In this document: positions 34,370 through 47,252 of the stretch, one piece after another | Position numbering within the stretch: the first letter of the stretch is position 1 | Layout of the letters: the number at the start of each line of letters is the position of its first letter | DNA from: Carya illinoinensis | Taxonomy: Eukaryota > Streptophyta > Magnoliopsida > Fagales > Juglandaceae | NCBI RefSeq assembly: GCF_018687715.1 | Contig: NC_056762.1 | Location: 21,923,864 to 21,987,863, forward strand | Direction: 5' to 3' | DNA length: 64,000 bases | Made by a program: the position numbers and the translations under genes | The notes under the pieces: model-generated | What the model was told of the DNA's origin: nothing | Seen by the model: the letters and a program-made list of their open reading frames with translations, nothing else | Databases searched by the model: none

Positions 34370-34670
34370 TTACTTTAAAAACAAACTTATCTAATAATAC
34401 TGGAAGTATCTCTTATAGATATTTTCATAATATTTAAAATATCCGTAAGTTTTAAAGTATCTATCTTACTTTGAAATCCACTGGGTAATTTTCAGAACAC
34501 GCCATTGGGATACAACACTTAGGATAAGGCTCAGCACTTAGATCGAAACTCGGCACGTAGAACGAGGTTCAACACGTAGACCGAAGTTCGACACGTAGAT
34601 CATACTTAAAAAAGAAGAAAGAATGAGCGAATATCACATCTATCCTACGGGAAGTGGGTGTTACAACAAC

Positions 34671-34835
34671 ATTTTCTAATTTTTCATAAATAGTACTAAA
34701 CTTATCTTAATATCCAAATGCATTTAAATTCATTTTAGATGAATCTCACATAATTCACTCCACTTACTCAAGTTATTACTATTCATAAAGAGCTCATTTC
34801 AACATCCAAACGCAGTCTAATTGAACTGAACTCAA
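34671..34835. mobile_element. Possible MITE fragment
   Basis: The reverse strand of the right part reads GCGTTTGGATGTTGAAATGAG, close to the GTTTGGAT-type MITE ends at 45,232 and 45,502. A matching opposite end is only weakly visible at TATCCAAATGC (34,713). Confidence 0.35.
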
Positions 34836-36174
34836 GCCTATCTTGAAGTCTGAACAACTTTGTTCCTTTATGATATACTTAACAATTTTATAGCAAGCTC
34901 CTCTCATGCTCTTGGAGGTCTTACTTTGTACCACTTGCCCCTATAATTTGTCCTCCATTACCCCTTCGGAAGACATTCTAGAATTTGTGTTCAAGATTTG
35001 GGCGATATCGCCCTTGTTGTAGGTGAAACTAGAAGCAAATGGTCAAGAAAGGAAAATAATAAATTTAAAACTCTTATAACAAGGTATAACTCTATTTCAA
35101 ATGGAAGGTGCAAAGTTATGTAACATCAAAATTATTTATAATCAAATAGCATAATTATATTAGCAGTGATAAAGTGACAACCCCTTTACCGTTCATTAAC
35201 AACTTATCAATAAAATAATACTTTTTTATAACTTAACTACATCGAACCAAAATCAAAATCAAAATATATGTTTTATTCTAAGATGGCAGAAAAATAGTGA
35301 ACTAGTTGTTGTTTTATCATTTCTCTAATCATATTGGTTGGTTTTAATATATATATATATATAAGTTGTAAAATAGTTGTAAAATACTTGTAGTTGTATC
35401 CTTATCCTTGGAGAAAATGTATGCATTTGTTTTAACCTGAGCACAACCGCCATTGGAATAGAGTTTTACACATTTTTATAAGGTTGTAAGACTATCGATC
35501 TGGACCAGATTAAGACCGACCGAATGTATATATATATATATAATATAATTTTATATAGTAATTGTATAAGTTAATTATATTATTTTTATCTAAGAGATCA
35601 CCATTGACCATATACAATAATATTATTTAATATTCATTAACCATATATAAAATGTTAAAGAAAATTACTTAATTTTAATTTTACTAATTTAATTAATTTT
35701 TTATATTAATTTTTCTGTCAAAAAAAAAGAAAAAAAGAGTATTAATGTGAATTTTGTATAGAAAAAGAGTATTAAATTTTTGTATTAATGTGAATTTTGT
35801 ATTGTTTTTCAATTTCTCGTCAATTGGTATTATTCATCCTGGCCTGATAGACATTGTTACCTAAATCTAATTCTTGTATACAAAAAGAGTTTATTTTTTA
35901 GGCAAAAATAATTAGACCAACGGCTACCACATATAACCTGTAAATCTACAGTGAAGCTAGGTAACAAAACTACAACACAGACACAGCAACAAGAGCACAT
36001 GCGAAAATAACATTTTCTGAAATATAACCTACCATTGCAGAATGACTGAGACTTAATAAATGAACATAATTGTCTCTATCTATCAATCTGAATAGTAAGA
36101 TGTTTTGGCATTTCCTGCAATCTCTAGTATGCCAAGTAAAAGCATCCCCACCCGCAACAAGATCAGTACCGGGT
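34836..36174. other. Intergenic, 3' side of SKIP31
   Basis: AT-rich sequence with TA tracts at 35,350 and 35,528 and A-rich runs near 35,727. The stretch includes the presumed 3' untranslated region and polyadenylation region of SKIP31 close to 36,174. No second gene is visible. Confidence 0.5.
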
Positions 36175-39100
36175 TCAGCAGAACTTCAAAGCAGCTTTCA
36201 ACTCCTTTTCATCAGCGCAATTATATCCCAATAAATAAGCTCGTGCTGCCACACATGACGAGATGATATAAAAAGAGGTTAATAAGGTCATGAACATGTA
36301 AAGAGGGAAGAAGAAAAGGAAAGCTAATGCCGGTTACCAAAACGTCCGGAGCCCATGAATGGTTCTGCTTCGTCTGTCACACCACCTTGTTGCTGTTCCT
36401 ATATATATATTTGGGGGGGGGGGGGGGGGGGGGGGGGTAGAGGACCGGGGGCAAAATTACAATCAGATGAGTAAAACATGTCAAAGAGCTTCGTAATGAA
36501 ACTGCTAACAAAATGGGCAGATCAGTGCATTCGTTGATGATGGAGGAACTGAAAAGATAATCTTGTCTGGCACAAAATGGAACAGGTCATGTAGCTCGGA
36601 GAATCTACTTAATCATTGGTAAAGGAAAAAAAAAAAAGTTTCAGACACTTGACACCAAAACACACAGTTCTTTGTCCTACTTCCTTTTGGGCTAGCATGA
36701 GCACAAATTAACTTGGTTAGGCAAGAAGGAAACAGTAAAACATATTCATACTATACCACATGGTCCAAAAACAGGGTCAGATTGTAAAATAAAATTCCAC
36801 GTACGTACATCTACCAAACCAACTGCAGATAATCATCATACATAATCCATGAAAGACATGTAATTTATGGCATCAATTATATGAATAAGAACAATTAAAG
36901 AACACAATTTTTATTTTTATTTTTGACAAGTAAAGAACAAAATTCATCAGGGAATCCTTGAAAAAATTATTTGACAAGAGGAATTTTAAATACAGAAGCC
37001 TGGTTCGGTCACACATGGTGAATCGTAATCTGTTCTGATATTATCTGAAAATTCTGACAGACAGAGAGTGGAGACTTTATGACTAAAAGTTTCATGGCTT
37101 ATCACAAAAACAAAACACAAAAGATAAAAGAAATTTAAACATACTGCATCTTGCTCCATTTCCGCTGTTGAAATTAACCGATCAAAACAATGTCCAGATA
37201 TTGTACACACCAAAAGCTCATTGGTGGGATCCATAACAACTTCTCTGCATGTATCATCACAAACTGGAAAAGGAAACATATACGGTTAATCAATAAGCTC
37301 TGAAGTCCTGGCATTAAATAATTACCAAGTACATGTATGTATTAACACATAAAAGGGGTGTCGTTCCAAGAAGTGTTCTCTACCGTGAACATGTCCAGTC
37401 TTTTCACAAACAAATACATCTCCGATATGGTAGTAAGAACATGTTTCTCCTGAACAAGTATGGTCAGTGACCACCTTATCAGTCAAGCCTCTACTGCTTT
37501 TCCACATAGACACTTGATCAGCAACTGTCTTGTCAAGAATTATCCGGTCATCATTCACCTTCACATGCAAAACAGACATAACGAGGCAGCATGAACCAGT
37601 ATTTTACAAACCTATTCAAGTAAATAAACATAGAAGCAAGAGCTGGTTTTTTTCAACAGGGATGTTTCTCTTAAATAAGAGCCTACAGTTATCCATTAAA
37701 AATAATGAGTGATGAATAAAGAACAATAGGCAAAAGTTCCACTTACAGCATAACCATCACAAAAAGATTGTTAGAAATTATAAAGCTTAATAATACAGTG
37801 AAGGAAAGATAAGTAGCAGGAAAATGCATCTGCGAGATATAAAGAAGTTCTCCAAGATATTCCTAGGTTTCAATCACCCTAGGAATGTACTCCAAATATA
37901 GTCCCAGGCAGGAAAATTCTTAGGAAACTTTCTTACCTGTGAAGGAAGAGGCACTTGGCTTCTCTTAGCCGCTTGCATTTGAATGTAGTACTCTTTAAAC
38001 TCGGGCTGACAATTTCTAACAAGTTCAATCATGTCCTCTTCATCACGCTGAAGAAAGAAAAAGATAAAGTATTGGTTAATGATAGCTTCAACTGTAAGAG
38101 TCAAAAGATAACTGAAATAACAAAAACCATTCTAAACCTTCCTTATACCCTCACCCAAAAAACAAAAGAGAAATAAAACTAATTATTCATATAGAACTTT
38201 ACAAAATTAAGGGTACCTGTATATAAAGCGTTTTCCAAGGACATTCACGTAACTTTTTGGTCGGGGGCAAAAAACCCCATCTCATACAGTATCTGCATAT
38301 ATGTTAGACGAATTAGCTTTCATACACATTCCAAGTAATTTCGAACTTGTTTACAAAATGAAACTTGGGGAATGCAAAGTGGGGGAAAATACATAATTGA
38401 AATCAATTTGCTAACATGATAAGCAGGAAAAAATAGGTGGATCAAAATGGGATAACAGGATGTAATTATGAAACATAATAATAATACTGACAAGCGACGC
38501 CATAAAAACTCATCAGATGCCGCATTACTTAGGAATCTACAGACGAGCGAGCACGAAAAAAGATCCTGCAGGACATCAGAGACCACCAAAACCCATTACA
38601 TTGTAACATGCAATTAGTCAAAACAAAAATATACAAAAATGTAGATTTGGTGAAAGAAGGGAAGGGGAACCTCGGAAGAGAGGAATTTGAGGATGTGAGG
38701 AAAGAGTTCAGAAGGGATTTTGCTGAAAAACCCCGTCTCAATCCTCTTTGGCACGCTACTGTTGTTGCTTGATGAAGACCCTCCGGCTTTCTCATTTTCA
38801 TTCACACGCACTCTCTTTGCTTCGGGCTCTTCCTCTGTTATCGTATCTTCCTGCATTCACCCGACCAAACGAAACCCAAAAAATATATAAACATAAAAAT
38901 TAAAATTGAAAGTGAATTTCCCTTCTTATCTATGATTAAAGAAAATAAGCAAGATGAAAAGGAACGAAATTTTATTGGGAAAAAAACCCAAAATGAAGAC
39001 CCAGTTCAATAATATTCATGCAGACAGAATTTCAGAAGGAGATTAATTTCAAAAATAACAAAACGTAGAACTCAATTAATTACAGATTAAAAAAAAAAAA

Positions 39101-39185
39101 AAAGAACCTGGTCGGAGACCTCGGAGAGGACCTCCGATTCGAGGAAATGAGCCAGACTCTCTTCTTCCTCGTCCAACACCGTCAT
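36175..39185 (-). CDS. SKIP31: F-box protein SKIP31, nine exons, 314 residues
   Basis: SKIP31-type proteins are substrate-recognition subunits of SCF ubiquitin ligases and bind ASK/SKP1 through the F-box. Exons on the minus strand, in order: 39,185-39,108; 38,850-38,671; 38,565-38,492; 38,292-38,217; 38,047-37,937; 37,558-37,384; 37,263-37,145; 36,398-36,338; 36,245-36,175. All introns are GT-AG and the joined frame is 945 nt with no stop before the TGA at 36,177-36,175. The F-box spans residues ~69-111 ([34 protein letters not shown]). A C-terminal Cys/His-rich region ([37 protein letters not shown]) looks like a zinc-binding fold. The order and wording match Arabidopsis SKIP31 from memory of the family. 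The start Met lies in an acidic MTVLDEEEE context. It appears intact and is the only such gene here. Confidence 0.95.
36413..36437. repeat. 25-base homopolymer G run in a SKIP31 intron
   Basis: Twenty-five consecutive G on the plus strand, hence C on the coding strand, 12 bases before the acceptor AG at 36,400-36,399. It takes the place of the usual polypyrimidine tract for exon 8. Runs of this length are prone to sequencing error. Confidence 0.9.
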
Positions 39186-40919
39186 GCCAGCCGATAAATT
39201 CGAGGTCAGATCGGATGGCTACCTCAAGCGTTTTAAGGGTATCGGACGCTTTTAAGTGTGGCTGCCGGAGATCTTCGCCGGCGGCGGCTTTAGAATTATG
39301 ACAGAAGGTAATGTAACCAAAACAGACGAGACGAGGATAAGCAGCGGAGAAACGACACGCATTAGTGCGATTGTCTGGTCGCGTCAGAATTACTTGGTGG
39401 GCCTAGTTTGATTCCCAAGCCCAAATGTTATGGGCTTGCCGAATAATTTCTCAAAACCCAAGTTCATCGCCGACCAATCTGTTTGGGTTTAGAAATACTT
39501 CTCATTTTTCTAGATTATGTTATTCTTAACATATATTTTAAAACATGTGGGCATGGAATCTCTGTAACAAGCCATTATTGTCATGTGATGGGTAATCCTC
39601 CGCTCCCGCAATTAAGGGTGGCAATTTACTTAAGGAATTTTCTTTCAGTTTGCACTCATTTTGATTGCTCTTTGAGAATTTAAATTGGTTTACTGACCGA
39701 CTGTAGTGTGGGCCTTAGAGGATGATTTGGTGCGAAGTCTTATACAAGAGACGACACAAGGTTTAAAAGTGGACTGTCGAAGCTTTCCAGTGAAACCTCC
39801 ATTCTTGACATCGACGTTGCTCCGGTCCATTGGATTGTCAGAGTTTGAAGACGGTTACTAGAAGTTTTTCTAATTCTACTTTGAATTTGCACAATAAAGA
39901 GAAAAGCTATGGGCCGGTCGGGTGTCTTTTCCTTTTTGCACCAACCAATAACATTTCAACAAATATGAGATTTATGTAATTTATGGTATGTACCAATATA
40001 TTGAATCATCTCTCCTCGTTTATCTTCTCTCCCGCACGCTCTCCCCTCTCCTTTCTTCTCTCTCCTCTTCTTTATCCTATATCCTCTTTTACTTTCTTTC
40101 TCTCTCCAGCACCATCTACTGATTTTCTCCAAACTGGTGAGGGTATTCATAAGAAATTATTGTGAATATCATGCACATGTTTCTCCTAACATTGACACTA
40201 TTGTGTGAGGAAGCATCACTTTATCTTCTATAAAATTTTTGCATCTGACTAGGCCACTTCAAATTGGAATCATTTGCATGTTTACAAGAGGTGAAGCTGA
40301 AATCCAGATCTGGAATATCTAAACCTTCTATTTCGATACCCCATTCCTGCACTTATTCAACTCATAGAAAAATCTGAGACAACAGACTCATTCAACTAAT
40401 AGAAAAATCTCATCTTTATATCACTAATATATTAAATATTGAAATTCTAACAGCCAACTCCCTGTACTTCGATTGAATTGAGATGGAAGGATACCTAGTC
40501 TTCATCGACGGCGATAATGTGGCTGGAAATTCTGTGGAATTGAGCAAGGTATCGGGGCCTAGTGAGAGAGACACAGAGAGAGACGGGGTAAGCAGGCGAT
40601 GGTGGGGGAGGGAGAGAGAGAAAGAAATTTAATCAGCTGCATGTGGATGTAAAGTTTATTTTGTTGCAACACTTAGGTGGCAGTTATTCATTTGCAGGTG
40701 TAAAGTGGAGAAGTTCACCCAACCGGCCCGTAGTGTCTCTCTAACAATAATAATAAGAAAGAAGTGAGCCCCGATAGGCTTAGGTCTTTATCTCCTCAAG
40801 TTTTAACATTTGAGCCCAATCCTTTATGCTTAGGGCACAACCTAACCAATGTCTTCCCCGATAACTCACCCTTCTCGTTATTCAGCTTTCAGTGTTGTAC
40901 AAACGAGGATCTCAATTAG
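39186..40919. other. SKIP31 upstream region and intergenic sequence
   Basis: The first ~200 bases upstream of the start are GC-richer (CGGCGGCGG-like) and probably hold the SKIP31 promoter and 5' leader; no clear TATA element was found. The rest shows a CT-rich stretch at 40,015-40,120 and no gene. Confidence 0.5.
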
Positions 40920-41158
40920 ATTGACTACATTGTCGGTGGTGAGATTTCTGCATCGGAAGAAATGCAAAAAAAAAAAAACATAATACCGATACAAGTAAGA
41001 TTTCCCCTCTGGCCCCTTCTAAACGAATTCATGAACATGATTTTTCTAGTACCAAATATGTCCCAATTCATTGAAAGAGGTCCCGAAACTTGAAAGAAGA
41101 GTGTTTGGTGGATGTGGTGGTGTTATTGACGGAGGTTGTTTCTCAACCCCCTAATCAC

Positions 41159-44100
41159 TATGAAAATATTAAGTGAAAAATTTCATGGGCTTGGAAACCC
41201 ATGGATAGTTCGTGTCCTTCGTGATGTGGTGCGAAGGGAAGCTCTCGATGTAATTTTCGTGATGGAAACTAAAGCACAACTATGAAAGATGGAATTTTTG
41301 AAGTATTGTATGGGTTTTTCGGGTTCTTTCGCAGTGAATTGTGAGGGGTCATGTGATGGTGGTTTGGTTATGTTTCGGGAACCGAAAATTAATTTAGAAA
41401 TTTTATCTTATTCAAAACATCATTTTGATGCTTGGCTGTATGATGAGACTTTGCAGTGTAAGTGGCATATGAGTCTATGATGGCTGTTTGTAGGCATCCA
41501 GATGTTGGGCATTGACGACAAGTGTGGGATTTAATGAAATTGATTACTAAATCTGTTCATCACCTATAGTTGTGTTTTGGGGATTTTAATGAAGTTGTCT
41601 CTAATGCTAAAAAGAATGGTGGTCGGGTTTGACCTGAATGGAAATTACTTGCTTTTAGGGATGCTTTAGACTCTTGTCATTCAAGAGTTTAAATACTATG
41701 GTGCCTATTTTAAATTGTATGATTTGCATGAAGGTGAAGCTTTTATTCAAGAGCAACTCGATAGGTTTGTATCCAACTCGGAATGGATGACTTTATAACA
41801 TGCCATGAAGATTCGTAATTTTGCTACTACTCACTCTGATCATAACTATCTACTTCTTGATACTATTGGTCAGCTGTGTCCTTTACGTTGTGGTGGCAAG
41901 CCTTTTAGGTTTGAGGATAATGTGGATTGGGGATAAGGGGTGCAAAAATATTATTGCTCAATCATTAGGCATTCAAAAAGATGTTGCTGTTGTGGATAAT
42001 TTATAGGATCCTATTTTATTATGTATGAGTAATTTGCAAGTGTAGAAATATCAATATTTTGGTCATATTCAGCAACAAATAGTTGATAAGAAGCATGCAC
42101 TAAATAGGAAATTTGAAGGAGCACCATTAGTTTCTTAGGTGAAAAATATCAAGCATTATATCCATATACTATTGGAGAGAGATGAACTTATGTGGAAGCA
42201 AAGATCTAGGGCCCCATGGTTACATTCTGGGATCAAACTCAAGATATTTTCATTATAAGGCATCTCAACGAAGGCGTAAAAATCTTATTGACAAGCTTCA
42301 GGATGATAGGGTGATATGGAGAGAGGGGGTAGATTGGGACATCTTGCAATGGATTATTTTGCAAATTTATTTTCTACTTCACATTCAAGGGGTATGGAAA
42401 CTATTCTTACTACATTGCAGCCTAAGGTAACTTCCTTTATGAATGTGCTATGCTACCACCAAATACTACTATTGATGAATTTTACCAAGTATTGTTCTAA
42501 CAACAACCAATGGAAGCACCTGGTTCAAGTGGAATGTCCTCGGTTTTTAGAAATATTGGCATATAGTGGGGATTTGGTAATGAGTAAAGCGTATGATCGT
42601 AGGCATATGATCGTGTGGAGTGAAAGTTTCTTGAGACACTTATATTACATTTGGGCTTCAGTCCTAGTTGGGTGGCATTGGTATTATCTTGTGTTAGCTC
42701 AGTTTCCTACAAGATCTTGATGCACGGACAGCCAAGATCATTTTTTTAGCAACACATGGTTTACAATAAGGTGATCCATTATTACCATATTTATTTTTCT
42801 TGTGTATTGAAGAGTTATCCTCTATTATTCAAGCTCCAGAAAATAGGAGGATGCTAAAGGGCTTGAAGTTGTGTAATGGCGCTCCAACACTAAGTTGTCT
42901 TTTTTTTGCTGATAATTGTTTGCTATTGTGTTGGGCTACAATGGCTGAAAATTCTGTTTTAAGGTAGTTATTACAACTATATAAAGAAGCATCGTGGTAA
43001 CAATTAAATTTAGAGAAAATTGAGTTATTCATTAGCAAAAGTTTCCGGGAGAATGAAATGCTTAATATCAAGACTATTTGGAATATGCAATCAGTACAAC
43101 AACATAAAAGGTATTTGGGGTTGCCATCTTTAGTTGGACGTGCTCAATCTTCAACGTTTCAAGAATTGAAGTCAAAGGTTTGGAATTAATTGCAAGGATG
43201 ATAGTAGAAATTCATATCACAAGCTAGTAGAGGTATATTAGTTAAGGTTGTGGCTCAAGTGCTCCTAGCTTATACTATTAGTTGTTTCCTATTGCTAAAG
43301 TCATTTAGTAAAGATGTAGAAGGTATGTTTGCAAGATTTTGATGGGGACAATGTGCATTAGAGTGTAAAATTCATTGGCTAAGTTAATCAAAGATGTGTG
43401 CATCAAAAGTGTGTGGAGGGTTAGGTTTCCACAACTTGGAGATTTTTAATTTGTCTCTATTAGCCAAATAAAGCTAGAGATTGCTAAATAATCTCGAATC
43501 TCTGTTGTTTACGGTTTTTAAGGCAAAATACTTCCCTCACACTACTTTCTTTCAATCACTACTTGGTAATAATCTTTCTTATGTGTGGGGGAGTATTTAT
43601 GCAGCAAATGATATTCTCCTTAAAGGTTGCAAATGACAGATGGGAAGTGGTAGTTCCATTAATATATGGAATGATAGAGAGCTTTCAACGGATTTACAGT
43701 CATATGCTTTTACAACTCCTTTCTTTCCTTTGGATGCTAAGATGAGTGCTTTGTTTCATCCTAACTCCCGATCATAGAATATGGATTTTGTTAGAGAGGT
43801 TTTTTCTCCTCATGTTGTTGAGTAGATTTTTCAGCTTCCTATTCATTTTTGGTCAGTGGATAAGTTTATATGGGGTGGTAACAGTGTTGGTAATTATACT
43901 ATCAAATATGGGTATCAATTTGCAATTGGGTTGTTTCATCACGTGAATCAGGCTACTAGTTCATCCTCATCAAATCACAATGTTATGTGGCAGAAATTAT
44001 GGAATTTGTCCCTCCCTAACGAAGTATTGAATTTTACATGGCGGACATGTTCAAACAGCTTACCTTCAAGATTTAATTTGCTAAAAGAAAATGTGGTCAC

Positions 44101-45230
44101 TAACTGTTTTTGTATCCACTGTGTCGGGTAGATTGAAGATATCTTTCATGCTATTTGTTTGTGCCCCATTATTAAGCAGGTATGGTTTTCACAATATAGC
44201 TGGGAGCTTTTTTTCTGCTTAACACACTCTTGTTGATTTCTTATGGATTGTGATGGAATTTGATTTGTCTAAAGTTTCACTTTTTCTCACTATCTCATGG
44301 GGAATATGGAAGTATAGAAATCTTAAAGTGTTTGAACAAACTAAGGAGTTAACTCAGGAAGTTGTGGATAATTGTATTGATTATGTCACCCATTATACTT
44401 TTATCAAAACAACATGTTTGATTATGAGAAAGGAAAAGGTCTTACAGTGGAAACCTTCTCCATGTGGTAAGCTAAAATTGAATTTTGATTGAGCATTGTT
44501 TCATGATTCAAAATTTTCTGGGATTTGGTTTATTCTTAGGAATGATGCCAAGGAGGTGTTGCTTGTTTTGAGTAAGAAGGAAATGGGTGTTTTTATGTTG
44601 ATGATATCGAAGCTTTAGCGGGTTTAAGAGCATGGGCATTGGTGTATCTATATGTAAATGCAAATACATATTTAGCTAACTAGATCACTAAATTTACGAC
44701 ATTGGATATGTATATGCATATATTTGGGTTGCTATGAACAGTATCATTACATCTTTGGAGATCTAATATTTACCATTCATCCTTTATTTTACTATTTTTT
44801 TTCTCTTGCCTCCCACTTTCTCTCTCTCTCACCCTTCATATTTGAACAACACAATTGGTATATATTTGTAGATCTTATATAGTGGGTTTTAATTGTAAAA
44901 AAAAAAAAAAAGTAAAAAACTAATTTTAGGAAAAGGATTAAAAATAATACATAATATTTTATTATTATTTTGACTCAAAGATTTTATTATTATTTTGACT
45001 CAAAGATGTATAATCCAATGTGAAAATTTATCTTGAATGACAAAGACAATCTCCATTTTACCTCACATACTCCTATAATTAAGGAAATACAATAGCTTCT
45101 TCAACACTTTTCAGATTGGGAATCATGTCATGTCGGTAGACAAGGAAACAACACCGCTCATTTGTTAGTTAGACATGCTTGTACGATTGGTGATATAGCT
45201 TAATGGTGGCACACCTATCCAGATATGGGA
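41159..45230 (+). pseudogene. LINE ORF2 (endonuclease, RT, RNase H) remnant
   Basis: The endonuclease segment shows GLGNPWIVRVLRDVVRREALDVIFVMETKAQL in pieces, then CMGFSGSFAVNCEGSCDGGL. The RT shows SKAYDR near 42,590, SCVSS-like and QGDPL blocks near 42,690-42,780, and FADN at 42,906-42,917, where an active enzyme needs FADD. It then shows WNLSLPNEVLNFTWR (zf-RVT) and RNase H wording including LQWKPSPCGKLKLNFD and WESCHVGRQGNNTAHLLVRHA. Stops and shifts occur throughout, so the protein is not made. Confidence 0.82.
44636..45020. mobile_element. Unclassified AT-rich insertion in the LINE RNase H
   Basis: It separates the RNase H halves. It includes an A15 run near 44,897 and a 25-bp direct duplication ending GACTCAAAGA at about 44,955-45,006. 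Terminal repeats and a target duplication were not found, so the type is unknown. Confidence 0.4.
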
Positions 45231-45231
45231 A

Positions 45232-45439
45232 GGTTTGGATAATAAGGTTAGTTGAGGTGAAATGAAATGCGAGTTCTAGGTTTCATATAATCTTGTTAGA
45301 ATATAAGTTTTTAATATTATTTTTGTTTAAAGATTTGAAAAAGTTAAATTATTTATTATATTTTATTTGAAAATTTGAAAAATTGTAATGATTAGATGAT
45401 GTGAGATGAGTTAAATCAACTCCTTATCCAAACAAAGCC
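45232..45439. mobile_element. MITE A, 208 bp
   Basis: The left end, GGTTTGGATAATAAGG, is matched by the right end read inward, GGCTTTGTTTGGATAAGG, with an AT-rich middle and a GATGTGAGATGAG stretch. It is the same family type as MITE B. Confidence 0.65.
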
Positions 45440-45501
45440 TAAATAGGATGTTGATGGAAGTTAAATAATAATGCTTTGTCAATTGTTTGGTATTGGTTAA
45501 A

Positions 45502-45692
45502 GGGTTGTTTGGATAGTGAAATGATATGAGATGATTTTAGCTGAAAGTTGAATAAAATATTGTTAAAATATTTTTTTAACATTATTATTATTTTGAAATT
45601 TAAAAAAGTTGAATTGTTTATTATATTTTGTATGGAAATTTAGAAAAATTGTAATGAGATGAGATGAGATGGTTTCTGAATCCCAACAGTCC
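45502..45692. mobile_element. MITE B, 191 bp
   Basis: Starts GGGTTGTTTGGATAGTGAA and ends GAATCCCAACAGTCC, with GATGAGATGAGATGG before the right end. Short imperfect inverted termini. The target duplication was not resolved. Confidence 0.65.
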
Positions 45693-45780
45693 ATTGTGTC
45701 GTTGTAATATGTGAATCTACCTTGCTTCTTGATTTTTTAAGTATGAATGAAGTATATCTTTTATAAGAAAATACATATAT

Positions 45781-46800
45781 TTTAAATACAATCTATTTAA
45801 GTGATAGATTATAAAATCATATTGACAAAGATGAGCATTGTTTTTTTACATTTGGAACACAATGTCTCATGCTTGGAGTTCCTAGCTCGTGGTCATTTCG
45901 TAGCTACTCTTTACACAAGGGGGCCATCTCTCATTTCATGTCTTAGGAAATCGTCTTAGGGGTTAAGATAGCGGTAAGGACCATTGGTTAGTGCTACTAG
46001 CCAATCCCTTTTTTGACATTGAAAATGAGACAATAAGTTACAGATCAACTGGGAAATCTATTTTTATATATTGTCACTATCTTGATACGAGTCTTTTCCA
46101 AGCCCTTGTCATATTCATCAAGTTCCACTACCAAACTCTCTTCAACCACCCAAGGGGTTGCCTTGAGTATGGTCATCATGTTCCTCGATTTACAGCTACT
46201 CGTATTTTATATACTTAGCACATGGTCGAGTGGAAGTGTGTTTTTTTTTTCATTGGATCTATTTTGGACGCATTACTGTTCTTAAGAGGTAAATTAAAAG
46301 AAACCCATAGAACCCTTGCTCCGCCGATAGATTTTGTTGTTGGCTGCCTGTCTCCAATATCCCCATCTATGTGTTGCTTTGATTTAGTTGTTTCTAACTT
46401 GTGTAGCTTTTTTTTTTTTCAATTTTATTCCAGTGTTATTGTACTTTGTGATTTGTAGTTTCTATTTGGTTTTCTTGTGTTTTCAGTTTGTAGTTTGTAT
46501 TTTGTTTTAGTTGCTTTTTTTGAATTAGATAAGGGACAAAATAGAATGAGGAAGGGTTCTTTTGCCTCATCTGGTTCAAATTTATAATAGAGGGAGCAAA
46601 ATGCTTTTAAGTTTATATTTTCCTGCCCCTCTAATTAGAATTTATTTTGCCCCGAATCTTGCAAACCTAACATGTAATGAAAAGAAGCAAAAGTAGGTTT
46701 CGCTATACATACATCTTTTCCCCCCAAAAAAGATTACTTTCAAGCCATATTAATAATTATATATGTTATCATTGTAGACCACTTTTTATTTCTTTGTTCC
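45781..46800. other. No gene recognised (45,781-46,800)
   Basis: T-rich sequence with homopolymer T runs near 46,240 and 46,408. Short ORFs have no recognisable features. Confidence 0.4.
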
Positions 46801-47252
46801 CCTTGTAATTGTTGGCCAAATGTGGCTTTAAGGTGAGTGTCATGAAGAGTAAGAGTGCTTGCACCCAGGCCAGCACTAGGGGGCAAAAGTGCTCTCCATC
46901 CAGGCCAGCACTACAAAGAATAAAAGTGCTCTCCAAAGGCGAGCACCCTATAAAGCACTAAAAATACAAATGCATGTATAAAAGGACTTTCATAAACTAA
47001 CTATTGAATGAAAATCCACTGTAAGACTGAGCATTATGGAGAGAAAAAGTGCTTGAAACCCAGACGAGCACCATGAAGAGCAAAAGCACGAATATAGATG
47101 CATGTTACAAAGGAAAATTCACAACAGAGCACAAATTATCATTTGAAGACTAACATCATGGAGAACAAAAGTACTCACTGCCCATGTGAGCACTAAGGAG
47201 AGCAAAAGTACTTGCACTAGGAAGACCTACAGTGCTACCCCTAGGTGAGCAC
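46801..47252. repeat. Left flank of a GAGCAC-rich tandem array
   Basis: Degenerate units of about 45 bp around GAGCAC..GGAGAGCAAAAGTGCTC recur from about 46,850. Larger blocks (ATAGATGCATG, ACTAACTATTGAA) also repeat. The chromovirus inserted here, so 46,801-47,252 and 56,585-58,520 were once adjacent. Confidence 0.8.

Larger units (their letters stand above)
30009..34665 (-). repeat. LTR-type repeat, minus orientation, split by a solo LTR
   Basis: The minus strand starts TGTAACACCCACTTCC at 34,665 and runs to 30,009. The parts 32,896-34,665 and 30,009-30,812 match 59,326-61,030 in reverse, colinearly, once the inserted solo LTR is removed. No protein domain is seen. A TGTAA-start of this kind and a length over 2.5 kb suggest a large LTR or a non-autonomous LTR element. 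Confidence 0.7.
40920..45780 (+). mobile_element. L1-type LINE, inactive, with MITE insertions
   Basis: Order on the plus strand: a possible ORF1 end, an endonuclease region (about 41,159-41,470), reverse transcriptase (about 42,180-43,500), a zf-RVT segment (about 43,860-44,130), RNase H (44,430-44,620 and 45,080-45,230) and a 3' end near 45,740-45,775 with the GAATGAAGTATATCTTTTAT style of plant LINE tails. Two MITEs lie in its 3' part and an AT-rich insertion interrupts the RNase H. The 5' end and target duplication were not resolved. Confidence 0.8.

Noticed and set aside
37322..37579. Contiguous 85-codon ORF as a separate gene
   Set aside because: It is SKIP31 exon 6 read through into introns at both ends; splice sites and the family pattern give 37,384-37,558.
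45991..46458. Overlapping ORFs of 67-78 codons
   Set aside because: Hydrophobic T-rich translations in three frames with no domain; chance.
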